Counted from the first letter of the stretch, positions 8,047 to 16,937 are shown. The stretch: DNA of 64,000 bases from Nevskiales bacterium (GCA_011526045.1 WYBE01000067.1:1-64000), one strand, 5' to 3'. Program-made: numbers and translations. Notes: generated from the letters alone by a model not told the origin.

Positions 8047-9585
8047 ATGCTGAACGAGACCCTGACCATCGGCACCACCACCATCAGCTCGGAGCTGCAG
8101 GGCATCCTGCGCATCACGGGCGTCGGCATCTGGAGCTTCGACGGCGCGAGCGGTCGCTTCTCGCTCGACGATACCTGTCGCGATCTGTTCGATTTCGAGC
8201 CGGACCAGCCGCTGCGCCCGGACGCCATGCGCAAGTGCATCCACCCCGAAGACCTGGCCGGCTACTCGGCCGCCATCCGCAAGGCGATGGAAGGCAACGG
8301 CGAGTTCGCGGTCGAGTACCGCATCGTGCGTCGCGATGGCGGCGTGCGCTTCATCAGCGGCCGCGGCCGGGTGCGCCCGCACCTGCCGGGCGACCCGCTG
8401 GTCGTCAACGGCGTGTGCATCGACGTGACCGAGAGAAGGACGCTGGAGCAGAAGCTGCACGCCACCGAACTGCAGCTGCGCACGCTGGCGGACGGGTTCC
8501 CGGGCCTGTTCTGCTACGTGGACCGCGACTACATCGTGCGCTACGTGAGCGATCGCTATGTCGAGCATCTCGCGGTACCGCGCGGGAAGCTGATCGGCAA
8601 GCGGATCGCGGACCTCACCGGGGAGGCGCACTTTCTCGAGCGCAAGGCGCGCTACGACGACGCACTCGCCGGCACCTGCCACAGCTTCGAGGATGCGCGG
8701 CCAATGCCGGGCGGCGGCACGCGGCATTACGCGATGACCTACCAGCCGGACCGCGACATCGACGGCGAGGTACGCGGCTTCATGGCGATCGGGCTCGACA
8801 TCTCGGAACTGCGCCGCATCGAGCAGACGTTGCAGCAGCGCACCGCCGAGCTGTCACGCTCGAACCACGATCTCGAGCAGTTTGCCTACGTCGCCTCGCA
8901 CGACCTCAAGGCGCCGCTGCGCGCGATCGAGGTGCTGGTCGAATGGCTGCGCGAGGATCTCGCGAGCCACACCGGCGGCGAGGTGCAGGAGAACCTCGCG
9001 CTGCTCTCGCAGCGCACGGTGCGGCTCAACCGCCTGCTCGACGACCTGCTCGCCTACTCGCGCGCCGGGCGCAGGAGCGGCGAGGCGGCGCCGGTCGACA
9101 CGCGACAGCTCACGCTCGACATCGCGGCGCTGCTCGCGCCGCCGCCCGCGATGCGGGTCGAGGCGGATGTGAGCCTGCCCGAGCTGGTCACCTGGCGCGC
9201 ACCGCTCGAACAGGTGCTGCGCAACCTCATCAACAACGCCATCAAGCACCACCCGACCGGCGCGGGCCTCGTGCGCGTGTGCGCCGAGAGTCGCGGCGGA
9301 AACACCGTGTTCGCGGTGGAGGACGACGGTGCGGGAATCCCGGCGGAGTTCGCCGAGAAGGTTTTTCAGATGTTCCAGACGCTGAAACCGCGCGACGAGG
9401 TCGAGGGCAGTGGCATGGGACTCGCCATCGTCAAGCGCCTGGTCGAACTGCACGGCGGGCGGGTATGGTTCCACCCCGGCCGCAACGGCCGCGGCACGGT
9501 CTTCAAGTTCACATGGGCTGGGCCGCGCGCCGGCGCGAACCAGGAATCGCATGAACACGCCGCGCGCCGACATTCTGCTGGCTGA
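8047..9585 (+). CDS. PAS-domain sensor histidine kinase (cytoplasmic)
   Basis: 512 residues with no membrane segment. PAS/PAC domain 1 (about 20-130, ending DVTERRTLEQK) and PAS 2 (about 145-255, ending DISELRRIEQT) precede a short coiled coil. The HisKA domain has His285 in YVASHDLKAPLRAIEVL, and the ATPase domain has the N box (LRNLINNAIKHH), DDGAGIPAEF and GSGMGLAIVKRLVELHGG. The H-box form FAYVASHDLKAPLR is typical of phytochrome-like kinases. Its C-terminus overlaps the next regulator by 35 bp, which implies coupled translation. The signal sensed is unknown. Confidence 0.93.
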   Translation: MLNETLTIGTTTISSELQGILRITGVGIWSFDGASGRFSLDDTCRDLFDFEPDQPLRPDAMRKCIHPEDLAGYSAAIRKAMEGNGEFAVEYRIVRRDGGVRFISGRGRVRPHLPGDPLVVNGVCIDVTERRTLEQKLHATELQLRTLADGFPGLFCYVDRDYIVRYVSDRYVEHLAVPRGKLIGKRIADLTGEAHFLERKARYDDALAGTCHSFEDARPMPGGGTRHYAMTYQPDRDIDGEVRGFMAIGLDISELRRIEQTLQQRTAELSRSNHDLEQFAYVASHDLKAPLRAIEVLVEWLREDLASHTGGEVQENLALLSQRTVRLNRLLDDLLAYSRAGRRSGEAAPVDTRQLTLDIAALLAPPPAMRVEADVSLPELVTWRAPLEQVLRNLINNAIKHHPTGAGLVRVCAESRGGNTVFAVEDDGAGIPAEFAEKVFQMFQTLKPRDEVEGSGMGLAIVKRLVELHGGRVWFHPGRNGRGTVFKFTWAGPRAGANQESHEHAARRHSAG

Positions 9586-9937
9586 CGACGACCGCGTCGA
9601 CACCAAGGCCTTCCTGCGCGCGCTCGCGAAGATCGACATCGAACGGCAGGTCACCGTGGCCCGCGACGGCCAGGAAGCCTGGGAGTTGCTGACCGGCGCG
9701 GCACCGCTGCGCCCGGCGCTGATCGTCCTCGACATCAACATGCCGCGGCTGAGCGGCCTGGAACTGCTGCGGCGGATCCGCGGGGAGCACGCGCTGCGTG
9801 AGACCCCGGTGTTCGTCCTGACCACCTCCGACGACGAGGGCGACCGACTCGATGCGCTCGAACTGAACGTCGCCGGTTACATCGTCAAGGCCGATCTCGC
9901 CGCGGGACTCAGGCGCGCGCTGACCATCGCGGGTTGA
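9551..9937 (+). CDS. Single-domain response regulator
   Basis: A 128-residue stand-alone receiver. It has the acidic cluster LADDDR, phospho-acceptor Asp in VLDINMPRLSG, the switch Thr/Ser in VLTTSDDE and a conserved Lys in YIVKAD. There is no output domain, as in Rcp1/CheY-like partners of phytochrome-type kinases. It starts inside the kinase gene (ATG 9551, kinase stop 9583-9585). It probably shuttles phosphate from the adjacent kinase, perhaps competing with the GGDEF-EAL regulator. Confidence 0.92.
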   Translation: MNTPRADILLADDDRVDTKAFLRALAKIDIERQVTVARDGQEAWELLTGAAPLRPALIVLDINMPRLSGLELLRRIRGEHALRETPVFVLTTSDDEGDRLDALELNVAGYIVKADLAAGLRRALTIAG

Positions 9938-9945
9938 AGTCATGG

Positions 9946-10589
9946 TCGGGACTGAAGTCCCTCCTACAGGGCTGCGTGCAGCGCCGCGAGGGTCGCGGCT
10001 TACGCCGCTCCTACACCGCTGCGTGCAGCGCCGCGGGGGTCGCGGCTTACGCCGCTCCTACACCGCTGCGTGCAGCGCCGCGAGGGTCGCGGCTTGCGCC
10101 GCTCCTACACCGCTGCGTTCAGCGCCGCGGGGGTCGCGGCTTACGCCGCTCCTACAGGGCTTCGTTCAGCGCCGCGGGGGTCGCGGCTTACGCCGCTCCT
10201 ACAGCGCTTCGTGCACCGCCGCGAGGGTCGCGGCTTGCGCCGCTCCTACACCGCTTCGTGCAGCGCCGCGAAGGTCGCGGCTTACGCCGCTCCTACACCG
10301 CTTCGTGCAGCGCCGCGGAGGTCGCGGCTTACGCCGCTCCTACACCGCTTCGTGCACCGCCGCGAGGGTCGCGGCTTGCGCCGCTCCTACACCGCTGCGT
10401 GCAGCGCCGCGAAGGTCGCGGCTTACGCCGCTCCTACACCGCTTCGTTCAACGCCGCGGAGGTCGCGGCTTGCGCCGCTCCTACACCGCTGCGTGCAGCG
10501 CCGCGAGGGTCGCGGCTTGCGCCGCTCCTACACCGCTGCGTTCGCCACCTGCGCGGACAGCACCCTGTAGGAGCGACTTCAGTCGCGAC
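9946..10589. repeat. REP array B: thirteen 47-bp units plus inverted cap
   Basis: REP cores start at 9946 (variant TCGGGACTGAAGTCCCTCCT) and then at 9993, 10040, 10087, 10134, 10181, 10228, 10275, 10322, 10369, 10416, 10463 and 10510, an exact 47-bp period. Linkers are short (CACCGCTGCGTGCAGCGCCG). Units alternate between GGCTTACGCC and GGCTTGCGCC hairpins. A single inverted REP (10567-10589) closes the array and overlaps the 3' end of the peptidase gene. All three forward frames are open across it, so ORF callers report false proteins here. Confidence 0.96.
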
Positions 10590-11496
10590 CCGTATTGCGG
10601 TCCCGGCCGAACAGCACCACCGGCGACGCAGTAGCGGTGACGAAGCCGCGCGGCATGAACGCGGTGTTCTGTTGCAGCGCCACCTCGCCGGATGACGACA
10701 CCGCGATGAGCCCGCCGCGACCGCCGGCGCGCGTGAGCGTCTCGCCGATCGCCCGACTCGCCGCTTCGGCAAGCCCGAGCCCCCGGTGGCGGAGCAGCGC
10801 CGCGAGTTCGTGCGCCAGTACCAGGCGCATGAAGAACTCTCCCTGCCCGGTGCAGGACACCGCAACCGAGGCGTTGTCGGCGTAGGTTCCCGCGCCGATC
10901 ACCGGAGAGTCGCCGACGCGGCCGGGCAGCTTGCCGTGGATACCGCCGGTCGATGTGGCGGCCGCGAGGTTCCCCGCGCGGTCGCGCGCGACTGCGCCCA
11001 CGGTGTCGGAATCGCCGGGCGAGTGCTCGGCATCGGCCAGGCGGAAATAGTCCGCACCGACCCGTGCTGCGCCGAGGTCCGTGGCGAAGCGCTCCGCATC
11101 GGCGCCTGCGAGCAGCACGTGCGTGGAGCGCTCCATCACCAGGCGCGCCGCGGACACCGGGTTGCGCAATTGCCGGACGGCGGCCACGCCACCCGCGCGC
11201 AGCGTCCGCCCGTCCATGATCGCCGCGTCGGTCTGCACCTCACCGTCACGGTTGCGCGTCGAGCCGCGCCCGGCATTGAGTACACCGGAATCCTCCATGG
11301 CGCGCACCGCCGCCTCGACCACGTCGAGCGCCGCCACGCCGCGTGCGAGCGCCTCGCGCCCGGCGGCGAGGATTGCACCGAGCAGGTCGCCCGCTGCCGT
11401 GGCGAAACGGCCGCGCCCGGAATCGCTCAGCGTGAGCAGGTCCGAAGCGCCGCCGTGCAACGCGAGCGCGAAGCCCGCATCGGCAGCGCCCGCCAC
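10579..11496 (-). CDS. Isoaspartyl peptidase / L-asparaginase (Ntn-hydrolase)
   Basis: 305 residues of the asparaginase type 2 family, a precursor that cleaves itself to expose an N-terminal nucleophile Thr. Visible features are FALALHGGA at the N-terminus, VLNAGRGST and DAAIMDG, then the autocleavage site GDSDTVGAVA with Thr165, and GTYADN further on. It hydrolyses beta-aspartyl dipeptides and asparagine. It starts at GTG (11494-11496). The stop TGA (10579-10581) and the last few residues lie in the inverted REP that caps array B. It is 63 bp downstream of the MFS gene on the same strand. Confidence 0.92.
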   Translation of the reverse strand: MAGAADAGFALALHGGASDLLTLSDSGRGRFATAAGDLLGAILAAGREALARGVAALDVVEAAVRAMEDSGVLNAGRGSTRNRDGEVQTDAAIMDGRTLRAGGVAAVRQLRNPVSAARLVMERSTHVLLAGADAERFATDLGAARVGADYFRLADAEHSPGDSDTVGAVARDRAGNLAAATSTGGIHGKLPGRVGDSPVIGAGTYADNASVAVSCTGQGEFFMRLVLAHELAALLRHRGLGLAEAASRAIGETLTRAGGRGGLIAVSSSGEVALQQNTAFMPRGFVTATASPVVLFGRDRNTGRD

Positions 11497-11559
11497 GGCG
11501 GGCAGCGACTGGAAGTAATGCCCGGTGTCGGCGACGGACAGAGGTCTGTCCCCGGGCGG

Positions 11560-12945
11560 TCAGCCGGCCGTCGCGTTCGCGGTGGCGCGCTCTGCGGCGC
11601 GGTTTTTCAGCCCGAAGGCGAGCAGCACCGTCAACGACATGACGACGCCGATCACGAGGAAGCCCTGCTGGAAGCCCTCCGGCCGGTCCACCGAGACCGC
11701 CGAGGCGATCGCGCCGACCAGCGCCGCGCCGCTCAACTGCCCGATGGACAGCACGACCACGAGCAGGCCCTGCGCCGCGCCGCGTTGCTCCACCGGCGCC
11801 TCGCTCAACACGACGTAGCGCAGCGGGGCGCCGAGCAACGCCGCGAGACCCAGGCCCGAGAGCAGCTGCCCGACCACGAACCAGACCATGTGGGTGCCGA
11901 CGTAGGCGAACAGGTAGAAGCCGATCGCGGTCAGCAGCAACCCGGCCTGCACGATCACCTTCGAGCCGATGCGATCGAGCAGCCGGCCGGCGAGCGGCGA
12001 GCCGATCATGAGCGCAATCACGGTGGGGATCATCCAGAAACTCGCCTGCGACGGAGTCATGCCGAGCCCGGTCACCGCCATCGACGGCAGGAACACGCCG
12101 CTGGTCTCCGCCATGCCCGTGCCGGTGGCGAGTATTCCCGCGATGACCATCTGGCGCGAACGGAACAGCCGCGGCTGCAGGACCGGATCGGCCGCCTTGT
12201 TTTCCAGGCGCCAGAACACCGGGGCCAGCACGAAGGCCACGAGGAGGTAGCCGCCGATGCCCGGCTCCATCAATCCGAGGAGCGGGCGCGTGGGATCGAG
12301 CGCGGTCACGCCGTAGGCGAGCGCACTGAGCAGGACCGATAGCACCAGCACTCCGGCGAGATCGAACGGCTTGCGCTCCGCGGGCCGCGTCGACGGCAAC
12401 ATGCGCGCGGCGGCGAGAATGAGCAGCAGCCCGATCGGCAGGTTGATCAGGAACAACCAGTGCCAGCTCGCGAACTTGAGAATGAACCCGGCGAGGATCG
12501 GCCCGATCAGGAAGGCCATGCCGAACACCGCGCCGATCAGGCCGAGCGCACCGCCGCGTTTTTCCACGGGGAAGGTGTCGCCGATCACCGCCGCGGCCAC
12601 CGGCAGGATGCCGCCTGCGCCGATCGCCTGCACCGCGCGCCCGGCGAGCAGCACCGCGTAACTGTCCGCCAGCGCGACCATCAGCGAGCCCGCGCCGAAC
12701 AGGGCGACGTCGAGGATGTAGATGCTGCGCCGGCCGAAGCGGTCGGAGAGCTTCGCCATCAGCGGCGTGCTGACCAGGCTGAACAGCACGTAGATGTTGA
12801 ATACCCAGGCCATCTGGCGGCTGCCGACGGCGAACTCCTCCTGGATGGCGGGCAGCGCCGGGCCCACGATGGCGATGTCGAGCGCCCCCATGAGGACGCC
12901 CGCGAAGAGCAGCACCAGGACCTTGTTGCGTTCTTTTGCTTCCAT
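11560..12945 (-). CDS. MFS transporter, DHA2 drug-efflux type
   Basis: 461 residues with many hydrophobic helices, consistent with the 14-helix DHA2 (EmrB/QacA) group. TM1 carries ALDIAIVGPALPAIQEEF and loop 2-3 the MFS motif KLSDRFGRRSIY. The motif C region reads IGAVFGMAFLIGPILAG. It probably exports drugs or lipophilic compounds by proton antiport; the substrate is unknown. The ATG at 12945 follows a good AAAGGTG ribosome site, whereas the longer ORF start overlaps the tRNA side. Confidence 0.88.
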   Translation of the reverse strand: MEAKERNKVLVLLFAGVLMGALDIAIVGPALPAIQEEFAVGSRQMAWVFNIYVLFSLVSTPLMAKLSDRFGRRSIYILDVALFGAGSLMVALADSYAVLLAGRAVQAIGAGGILPVAAAVIGDTFPVEKRGGALGLIGAVFGMAFLIGPILAGFILKFASWHWLFLINLPIGLLLILAAARMLPSTRPAERKPFDLAGVLVLSVLLSALAYGVTALDPTRPLLGLMEPGIGGYLLVAFVLAPVFWRLENKAADPVLQPRLFRSRQMVIAGILATGTGMAETSGVFLPSMAVTGLGMTPSQASFWMIPTVIALMIGSPLAGRLLDRIGSKVIVQAGLLLTAIGFYLFAYVGTHMVWFVVGQLLSGLGLAALLGAPLRYVVLSEAPVEQRGAAQGLLVVVLSIGQLSGAALVGAIASAVSVDRPEGFQQGFLVIGVVMSLTVLLAFGLKNRAAERATANATAG

Positions 12946-13027
12946 GCCCGCACCTTTACGCCGGGATCGCGGCGCCGGCATGGTATCGGATCGCCGCAGC
13001 CGCGTCAGGAGGCGTTGGCGACAATGC

Positions 13028-13101
13028 TGGAGCGGGTGATGGGAATCGAACCCACGTTAGCAGCTTGGGAAGCTGCAGTTCTACCATTGAACTACACCCG
13101 C
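13028..13101 (-). tRNA. tRNA-Gly (CCC)
   Basis: The minus strand reads GCGGGTGTAGTTCAATGGTA for the acceptor and D arm. The anticodon stem GCAGC/GCTGC encloses loop TTCCCAA (anticodon CCC), and the T arm is GGGTTCGATTCCC. The 3' CCA is encoded (TGG at 13028-13030). Length is 74 nt with CCA, and it resembles the GlyU type. Confidence 0.95.
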
Positions 13102-13249
13102 ATTGGCCGAAAGTGTAAGTGTGACGAATGCGGGCCGGCAAGCCGGGCCCGATGCCGCCCCGGGGGCCTGCGCCCCGACTGGCCCCGGCCCAGGTCCGGC
13201 GGCCGGGGCGCGAATTACACTGCGACTTGCGATCAGGCAGGCAGAGGTC

Positions 13250-13948
13250 ATGACACAACGGGGTTCTGACGGGATGGCGAGCCAGCGCACGGTGCGCAGC
13301 TACGTGCTGCGCGCGGGCCGCATCACGAGCGCGCAACGGCGCGCGCTCGACGAACTGTGGCCGCGCTTCGGGGTCGATTGGCACCCGGCGCCGCTCGACC
13401 TCGACCGGATCTTCGGCCGCCGCGCGCCGCGCGTGCTCGAGATCGGCTTCGGCAACGGCGGGACATTGGTCGAGATGGCCCGGACCGAACCGGACACCGA
13501 TTTCCTCGGCATCGAGGTACACGAACCCGGAGTCGGCCATTGCCTGCTGCAGATCGAACGGCTCGGTCTCGGCAATGTCCGCCTCATCCGTCATGACGCG
13601 GTGGAAGTGCTGCGCGAGCAGATCCCCGCCGCCAGCCTGCAGGCCGTGCTGTTGCTTTTCCCCGACCCCTGGCCAAAAAAGCGCCACCACAAGCGGCGTA
13701 TCCTGACCCCGGAATTCGCGCAGCTCGTCGCTGCGCGCCTCGCGCCGGGCGGGCTCTTCCATGTCGCCACCGACTGGGCGCCCTACGCCGAGCACATCGC
13801 CGCGGTGATGGCCGCCGAGCGGGCGTTCACGCCACAGCCGCCGGGCCAGCGTGCCGGCGGACCGACCCGCTTCGAGCGGCGCGGCGAGCAGCTCGGGCAC
13901 GCCATCTTCGAGAGCAGCTGGCGGCGCTCGACCGGGCATCCGGCCTGA
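13250..13948 (+). CDS. trmB: tRNA (guanine-N7)-methyltransferase
   Basis: Methylates G46 in the variable loop of tRNAs using S-adenosylmethionine. The 232 residues show motif I VLEIGFGNGGTLVEMA, EVHEPGVGHCLLQIE and the diagnostic FPDPWPKKRHHKRR, then FHVATDWAPYAEH and a C-terminal RFERRGEQLGHAIFE. The ATG at 13250 has an AGAGG site just upstream; the ORF upstream of it is Pro/Gly-rich intergenic sequence. It faces tRNA-Gly and precedes the acidic DUF6763-like gene. Confidence 0.95.
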   Translation: MTQRGSDGMASQRTVRSYVLRAGRITSAQRRALDELWPRFGVDWHPAPLDLDRIFGRRAPRVLEIGFGNGGTLVEMARTEPDTDFLGIEVHEPGVGHCLLQIERLGLGNVRLIRHDAVEVLREQIPAASLQAVLLLFPDPWPKKRHHKRRILTPEFAQLVAARLAPGGLFHVATDWAPYAEHIAAVMAAERAFTPQPPGQRAGGPTRFERRGEQLGHAIFESSWRRSTGHPA

Positions 13949-14007
13949 GTTATAAATGAACCGGGCGCGGCGCGCCGTTACGGTCCTGACCCAGCGGAAA
14001 TATAACA

Positions 14008-14298
14008 ATGACCGAAATCACCCCGACCATCGGCAACTGGTACCGGCACGAGAACGGTGAGCTGTTCGAAGTCGTCGCGCGCGACGAGACCGACGCGACG
14101 GTGGAGATCCAGTACTTCGACGGCACGGTGGAGGAACTCGATCAGGACGCCTGGGACGAGCTCGAGATCGAGGAGGCCGAGGCTCCGGAGGACTGGACCG
14201 GCTCGGTGGACGTGGATGAAGAGGAGCTCGAGCAGCTCGCCGACCGGCCGAACGAAAACTTCGACGACCCGCTGGAGTATCTCGACCGGCAGGACTGA
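14008..14298 (+). CDS. Small acidic protein, DUF6763-like
   Basis: 96 residues and very acidic. The conserved core GNWYRHENGELFEVVA ... EIQYFDGTVEELD ... EDWTGSVD matches what I recall of the gammaproteobacterial DUF6763 family, whose function is unknown. There is no signal peptide or membrane segment. An AT-rich stretch (GTTATAAATG near 13950 and AAATATAAC just before the ATG) may hold its own promoter in the gap after trmB. Confidence 0.85.
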   Translation: MTEITPTIGNWYRHENGELFEVVARDETDATVEIQYFDGTVEELDQDAWDELEIEEAEAPEDWTGSVDVDEEELEQLADRPNENFDDPLEYLDRQD

Positions 14299-14314
14299 AT
14301 CCGGCTCTGCGGCG

Positions 14315-14463
14315 GTCGCGGCTTGCGCCGCTCCTACGGCGCTTCGCTCAGCGCTGCGGTCGGGTGGAACCTTGTAGGAGCGACGCCAGTCGCGACCGGT
14401 GCCGGGGTCGGGTCTTACGGCTCCGATCGGCGCCGCGGTGGTCGCGGCTCGCGCCGCTCCTAC
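14315..14463. repeat. Three dispersed REP palindromes
   Basis: REP cores lie at 14315-14337 (forward), 14374-14397 (inverted) and 14441-14463 (forward). The spacing and linkers resemble the 126-bp unit of array C (46349 onward). They fill the gap between the DUF6763-like gene and the convergent Rieske gene. The last REP supplies the Rieske stop codon. Confidence 0.9.
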
Positions 14464-14846
14464 GGCGCTTCGTTCACCGCCCATTGATCCGGCGCGCGCA
14501 CCAGCACCTCGCCGCCGACGACGCGACACTCGAGCGGCCGCAGGGCACGCCCGGAACAGGGGCCGGCGACGCACAGGCCGGTTTCCGGCACGAACAACGC
14601 TCCATGCGACGCACAGCGCAGGGCGAGCCCCTGCCCGCCGAACGTCACCAGGAAATCGTCCTCGGCGAGATTGAGCGGATGGCGCTGGTGCGGACAGACA
14701 TTGGCGTAGGCATGCACCTCGCCGTGGCGCCGGACCACGATGCCGCGAAACGGCCAGTCCCCCTCCCCCACGAAGAACTCCCGCACGCCCGGGTCGGGCA
14801 ACTGCTCGAGCCGGCAGGCGACGCGCTCGGGCCAGGGGTCGGTCAC
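14460..14846 (-). CDS. Rieske [2Fe-2S] domain protein
   Basis: 128 residues forming one Rieske domain. Cluster ligands lie in CPHQRHPLN (Cys-X-His) and CASHGALF (Cys-X2-His). It resembles small ferredoxin-type Rieske proteins that pass electrons to oxygenases, but no oxygenase is nearby. The GTG start overlaps the ampG stop (GTGA at 14843-14846), so translation is likely coupled. The C-terminal VNEAP and TAG stop come from REP sequence. Confidence 0.9.
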   Translation of the reverse strand: MTDPWPERVACRLEQLPDPGVREFFVGEGDWPFRGIVVRRHGEVHAYANVCPHQRHPLNLAEDDFLVTFGGQGLALRCASHGALFVPETGLCVAGPCSGRALRPLECRVVGGEVLVRAPDQWAVNEAP

Positions 14847-16156
14847 GCCGGCCGCGCCCGCCTCGCCACCACCACCGACAGCAGAATCGCCGGCACGCCC
14901 ATCGCCGAGGCGTAGAGGAAGAACGTCACCCAGTCGGTCGCCTCGACCACGCGCCCGGAGAAGCCCCCGACGAAGTTGCCGAGCAACATCATGAGCGCGG
15001 AGAACAGCGCGTACTGCGTCGCCGTGTAGGCGATGCTGGTCAGGCTCGAGAGAAACGCGATGAACACCGTCCCGGCGAAGCCGGCTGCGAGGTTATCGGC
15101 GGAGATCGTCGCCGCCAGGAAGCGCGGGTCCGGCTGCCCGTGGAATGCCAGCCCGGCAAACAGCAGGTTGGTGGTGGCGACGAGAATCGCGCCGGCCACG
15201 AGCGGTCGCACGGGGCCGTAACGCGCCACCGCCACACCCCCGAGCGCGGCACCCGCGATCGTCATCGCGAAGCCGAAGACCTTGGCGATCGCGGCGATCT
15301 GCGAGAGCGAGAAGCCGACGTCGAGGTAGAACGGGTTGGCCATCACGCCGAGGATCAGGTCGCTGATGCGGTAACAGGCGATGAAGCCGAGCAGCACCAG
15401 CGCCCAGGAACCGTTGCGGCGGAAAAAATCCGCGAAGGGCCCGATGACCGCCGTGGAGAACCATTGCGCGAGCCGCTGCGGCCAGGGCGCGGCGAGCGCT
15501 GCCGCAGGAGGCGGCCGCTGCGCATCGGGCTCGGCGATGAACAGTACCGTGACGACCCCGACCAGCATCAGCGCGGCCATGCTCCGGTAGGCCGCCGGCC
15601 AGGAGACGAGGTCGGCAATGAACAGCGCGCCGGCGCCTGCCGCGAGCATCGCCAGCCGGTAGCCGAACTGGTAGCTCGCCGCCATCGCGCCCTGCATGCG
15701 CATCTCGGCAGCCTCGATGCGCCAGGCATCGACAGCGATATCCTGGGTGGCCGAACAGAAGGCCACCGCGAGCGACAACCACGCGATGAACGCGAGGCCG
15801 TCGGCGGGGTCGAGCCGGGCGAGGCCGAGCAGCGCCGCGGCGACGCCGAGCTGCGCGACGAGCATCCAGCTGCGCCGTCGGCCGAGCCAGGCAGTCAGCC
15901 CGGGCAGGGGCATGCGATCCACCAGCGGCGCCCACACGAACTTCAGCGAATAGGTAATCCCGAGCCAGGCGAACATGCCGATGCTCGCCTTGCTGATGCC
16001 GGCAGTCGCCAGCCAGGCGCTGAGCGTGGCGAACACGAGCGGCAGCGGCAGCCCGGCGGAGAAGCCCAGGAACAGCATCGCGAGCACCCGCCGGTGCAGG
16101 TACACCCGCAGCGCCGCAAGCCCCCGGGGCGCCGGCTCAGGAGTGGCTGATGTCAT
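14843..16156 (-). CDS. ampG: AmpG-type MFS permease
   Basis: 437 residues with about 12 membrane helices. AmpG imports anhydro-muropeptides from the periplasm for cell-wall recycling. Typical family stretches are LFLGFSAGLPLPLVF at TM1, TYSLKFVWAPLVDRMPLP, FCSATQDIAVDAWRIE and ATQYALFSALMMLLGNFVGG. The ATG at 16156 lies inside the end of xthA (stop 16137), giving a 20-bp overlap. It is the middle gene of xthA-ampG-Rieske. The substrate is assigned by family. Confidence 0.87.
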   Translation of the reverse strand: MTSATPEPAPRGLAALRVYLHRRVLAMLFLGFSAGLPLPLVFATLSAWLATAGISKASIGMFAWLGITYSLKFVWAPLVDRMPLPGLTAWLGRRRSWMLVAQLGVAAALLGLARLDPADGLAFIAWLSLAVAFCSATQDIAVDAWRIEAAEMRMQGAMAASYQFGYRLAMLAAGAGALFIADLVSWPAAYRSMAALMLVGVVTVLFIAEPDAQRPPPAAALAAPWPQRLAQWFSTAVIGPFADFFRRNGSWALVLLGFIACYRISDLILGVMANPFYLDVGFSLSQIAAIAKVFGFAMTIAGAALGGVAVARYGPVRPLVAGAILVATTNLLFAGLAFHGQPDPRFLAATISADNLAAGFAGTVFIAFLSSLTSIAYTATQYALFSALMMLLGNFVGGFSGRVVEATDWVTFFLYASAMGVPAILLSVVVARRARPA

Positions 16157-16913
16157 AGTCCATGATGAGAGGCGCGTGATCGGAGAAGCGCTTGCGCTTG
16201 TAGATCGCCGCCTCGCGCACCGTGCCGGCGAGTGGCGCGGAAACGACCTGGTAGTCGATGCGCCAGCCGACGTTCTTCGCCCAGGCCTGGCCGCGATTGG
16301 ACCACCAGGTGTACTGCTCCGGCCGCGGGTCCACGACGCGGAAGGCATCCACGAAGCCCGCCTCGTCGAACACGCGGGTGAGCCATGCGCGCTCCTCCGG
16401 CAGGAAGCCCGAGTTCTTCTGGTTCGATCGCCAGTTCTTCAGGTCGATTTCCCGATGGGCGATGTTCCAGTCACCACAGAGGATGTAGCGGCGCCCGTCG
16501 CGGCGGATCTTCTGCAGGTGCTTCATGAACGCCTCCAGGAAGCGGAACTTCGACGCCTGGCGGTGCTCGCCGGCGGAACCGGAAGGCATGTAGACCGATA
16601 CGACGCTGAGGTCGCCGAAACGCACCTCGATGTAGCGGCCCTCGAAGTCGAACTCCCGCGTGCCGAAGCCACGCACCAGCCCGTCGGGGTGCTCGCGGGC
16701 GAGGATCGCCACGCCGCTGTAGCCCTTCTTCACGGCCGGCTCGTAGTAGGAGAAAAACGCCTTCGAGGTGAACGGCGCCGCGCCGAGATGCTCCGCGCCC
16801 GCCTTGATCTCCTGCAGGCAGACGATGTCGGCACGCTGGCGCGGCAGCCACTGGAACAGGCCCTTGCGGGCCGCCGAGCGGATGCCGTTGACGTTCAGTG
16901 TGATGATGCGCAT
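16137..16913 (-). CDS. xthA: Exodeoxyribonuclease III / AP endonuclease
   Basis: 258 residues of the EEP nuclease superfamily, which cleaves abasic sites and trims 3' ends during base-excision repair. Visible motifs are NVNGIRSA, catalytic [49 protein letters not shown] and SDHAPLIMD. The ATG at 16913 begins [10 protein letters not shown], the standard family start. It is divergent from pyrE across 55 bp holding a 19-bp palindrome, and it heads the ampG-Rieske operon. Confidence 0.95.
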   Translation of the reverse strand: MRIITLNVNGIRSAARKGLFQWLPRQRADIVCLQEIKAGAEHLGAAPFTSKAFFSYYEPAVKKGYSGVAILAREHPDGLVRGFGTREFDFEGRYIEVRFGDLSVVSVYMPSGSAGEHRQASKFRFLEAFMKHLQKIRRDGRRYILCGDWNIAHREIDLKNWRSNQKNSGFLPEERAWLTRVFDEAGFVDAFRVVDPRPEQYTWWSNRGQAWAKNVGWRIDYQVVSAPLAGTVREAAIYKRKRFSDHAPLIMDYDISHS

Positions 16914-16918
16914 TGGTG

Positions 16919-16937
16919 ATTGGGGCCGGGCCCCAAT
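16919..16937. promoter_or_regulatory. 19-bp palindrome between xthA and pyrE
   Basis: ATTGGGGCCGGGCCCCAAT is perfectly self-complementary with 9-bp arms around one central base. It sits in the 55-bp divergent gap, six bases upstream of the xthA start and 31 upstream of pyrE. It could be a shared operator or an RNA hairpin in a leader. No T-tract follows. Confidence 0.5.

Noticed and set aside
9946-10589. Possible CRISPR array
   Set aside because: The sequences between the conserved cores are almost identical in every unit, so there are no unique spacers. There are no cas genes, and the cores are REP palindromes found elsewhere in the window.
9934-10695. Three overlapping repetitive ORFs across array B
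   Set aside because: A 47-bp unit without stops keeps all three frames open. There are no ribosome sites and no protein-like composition beyond the repeat.
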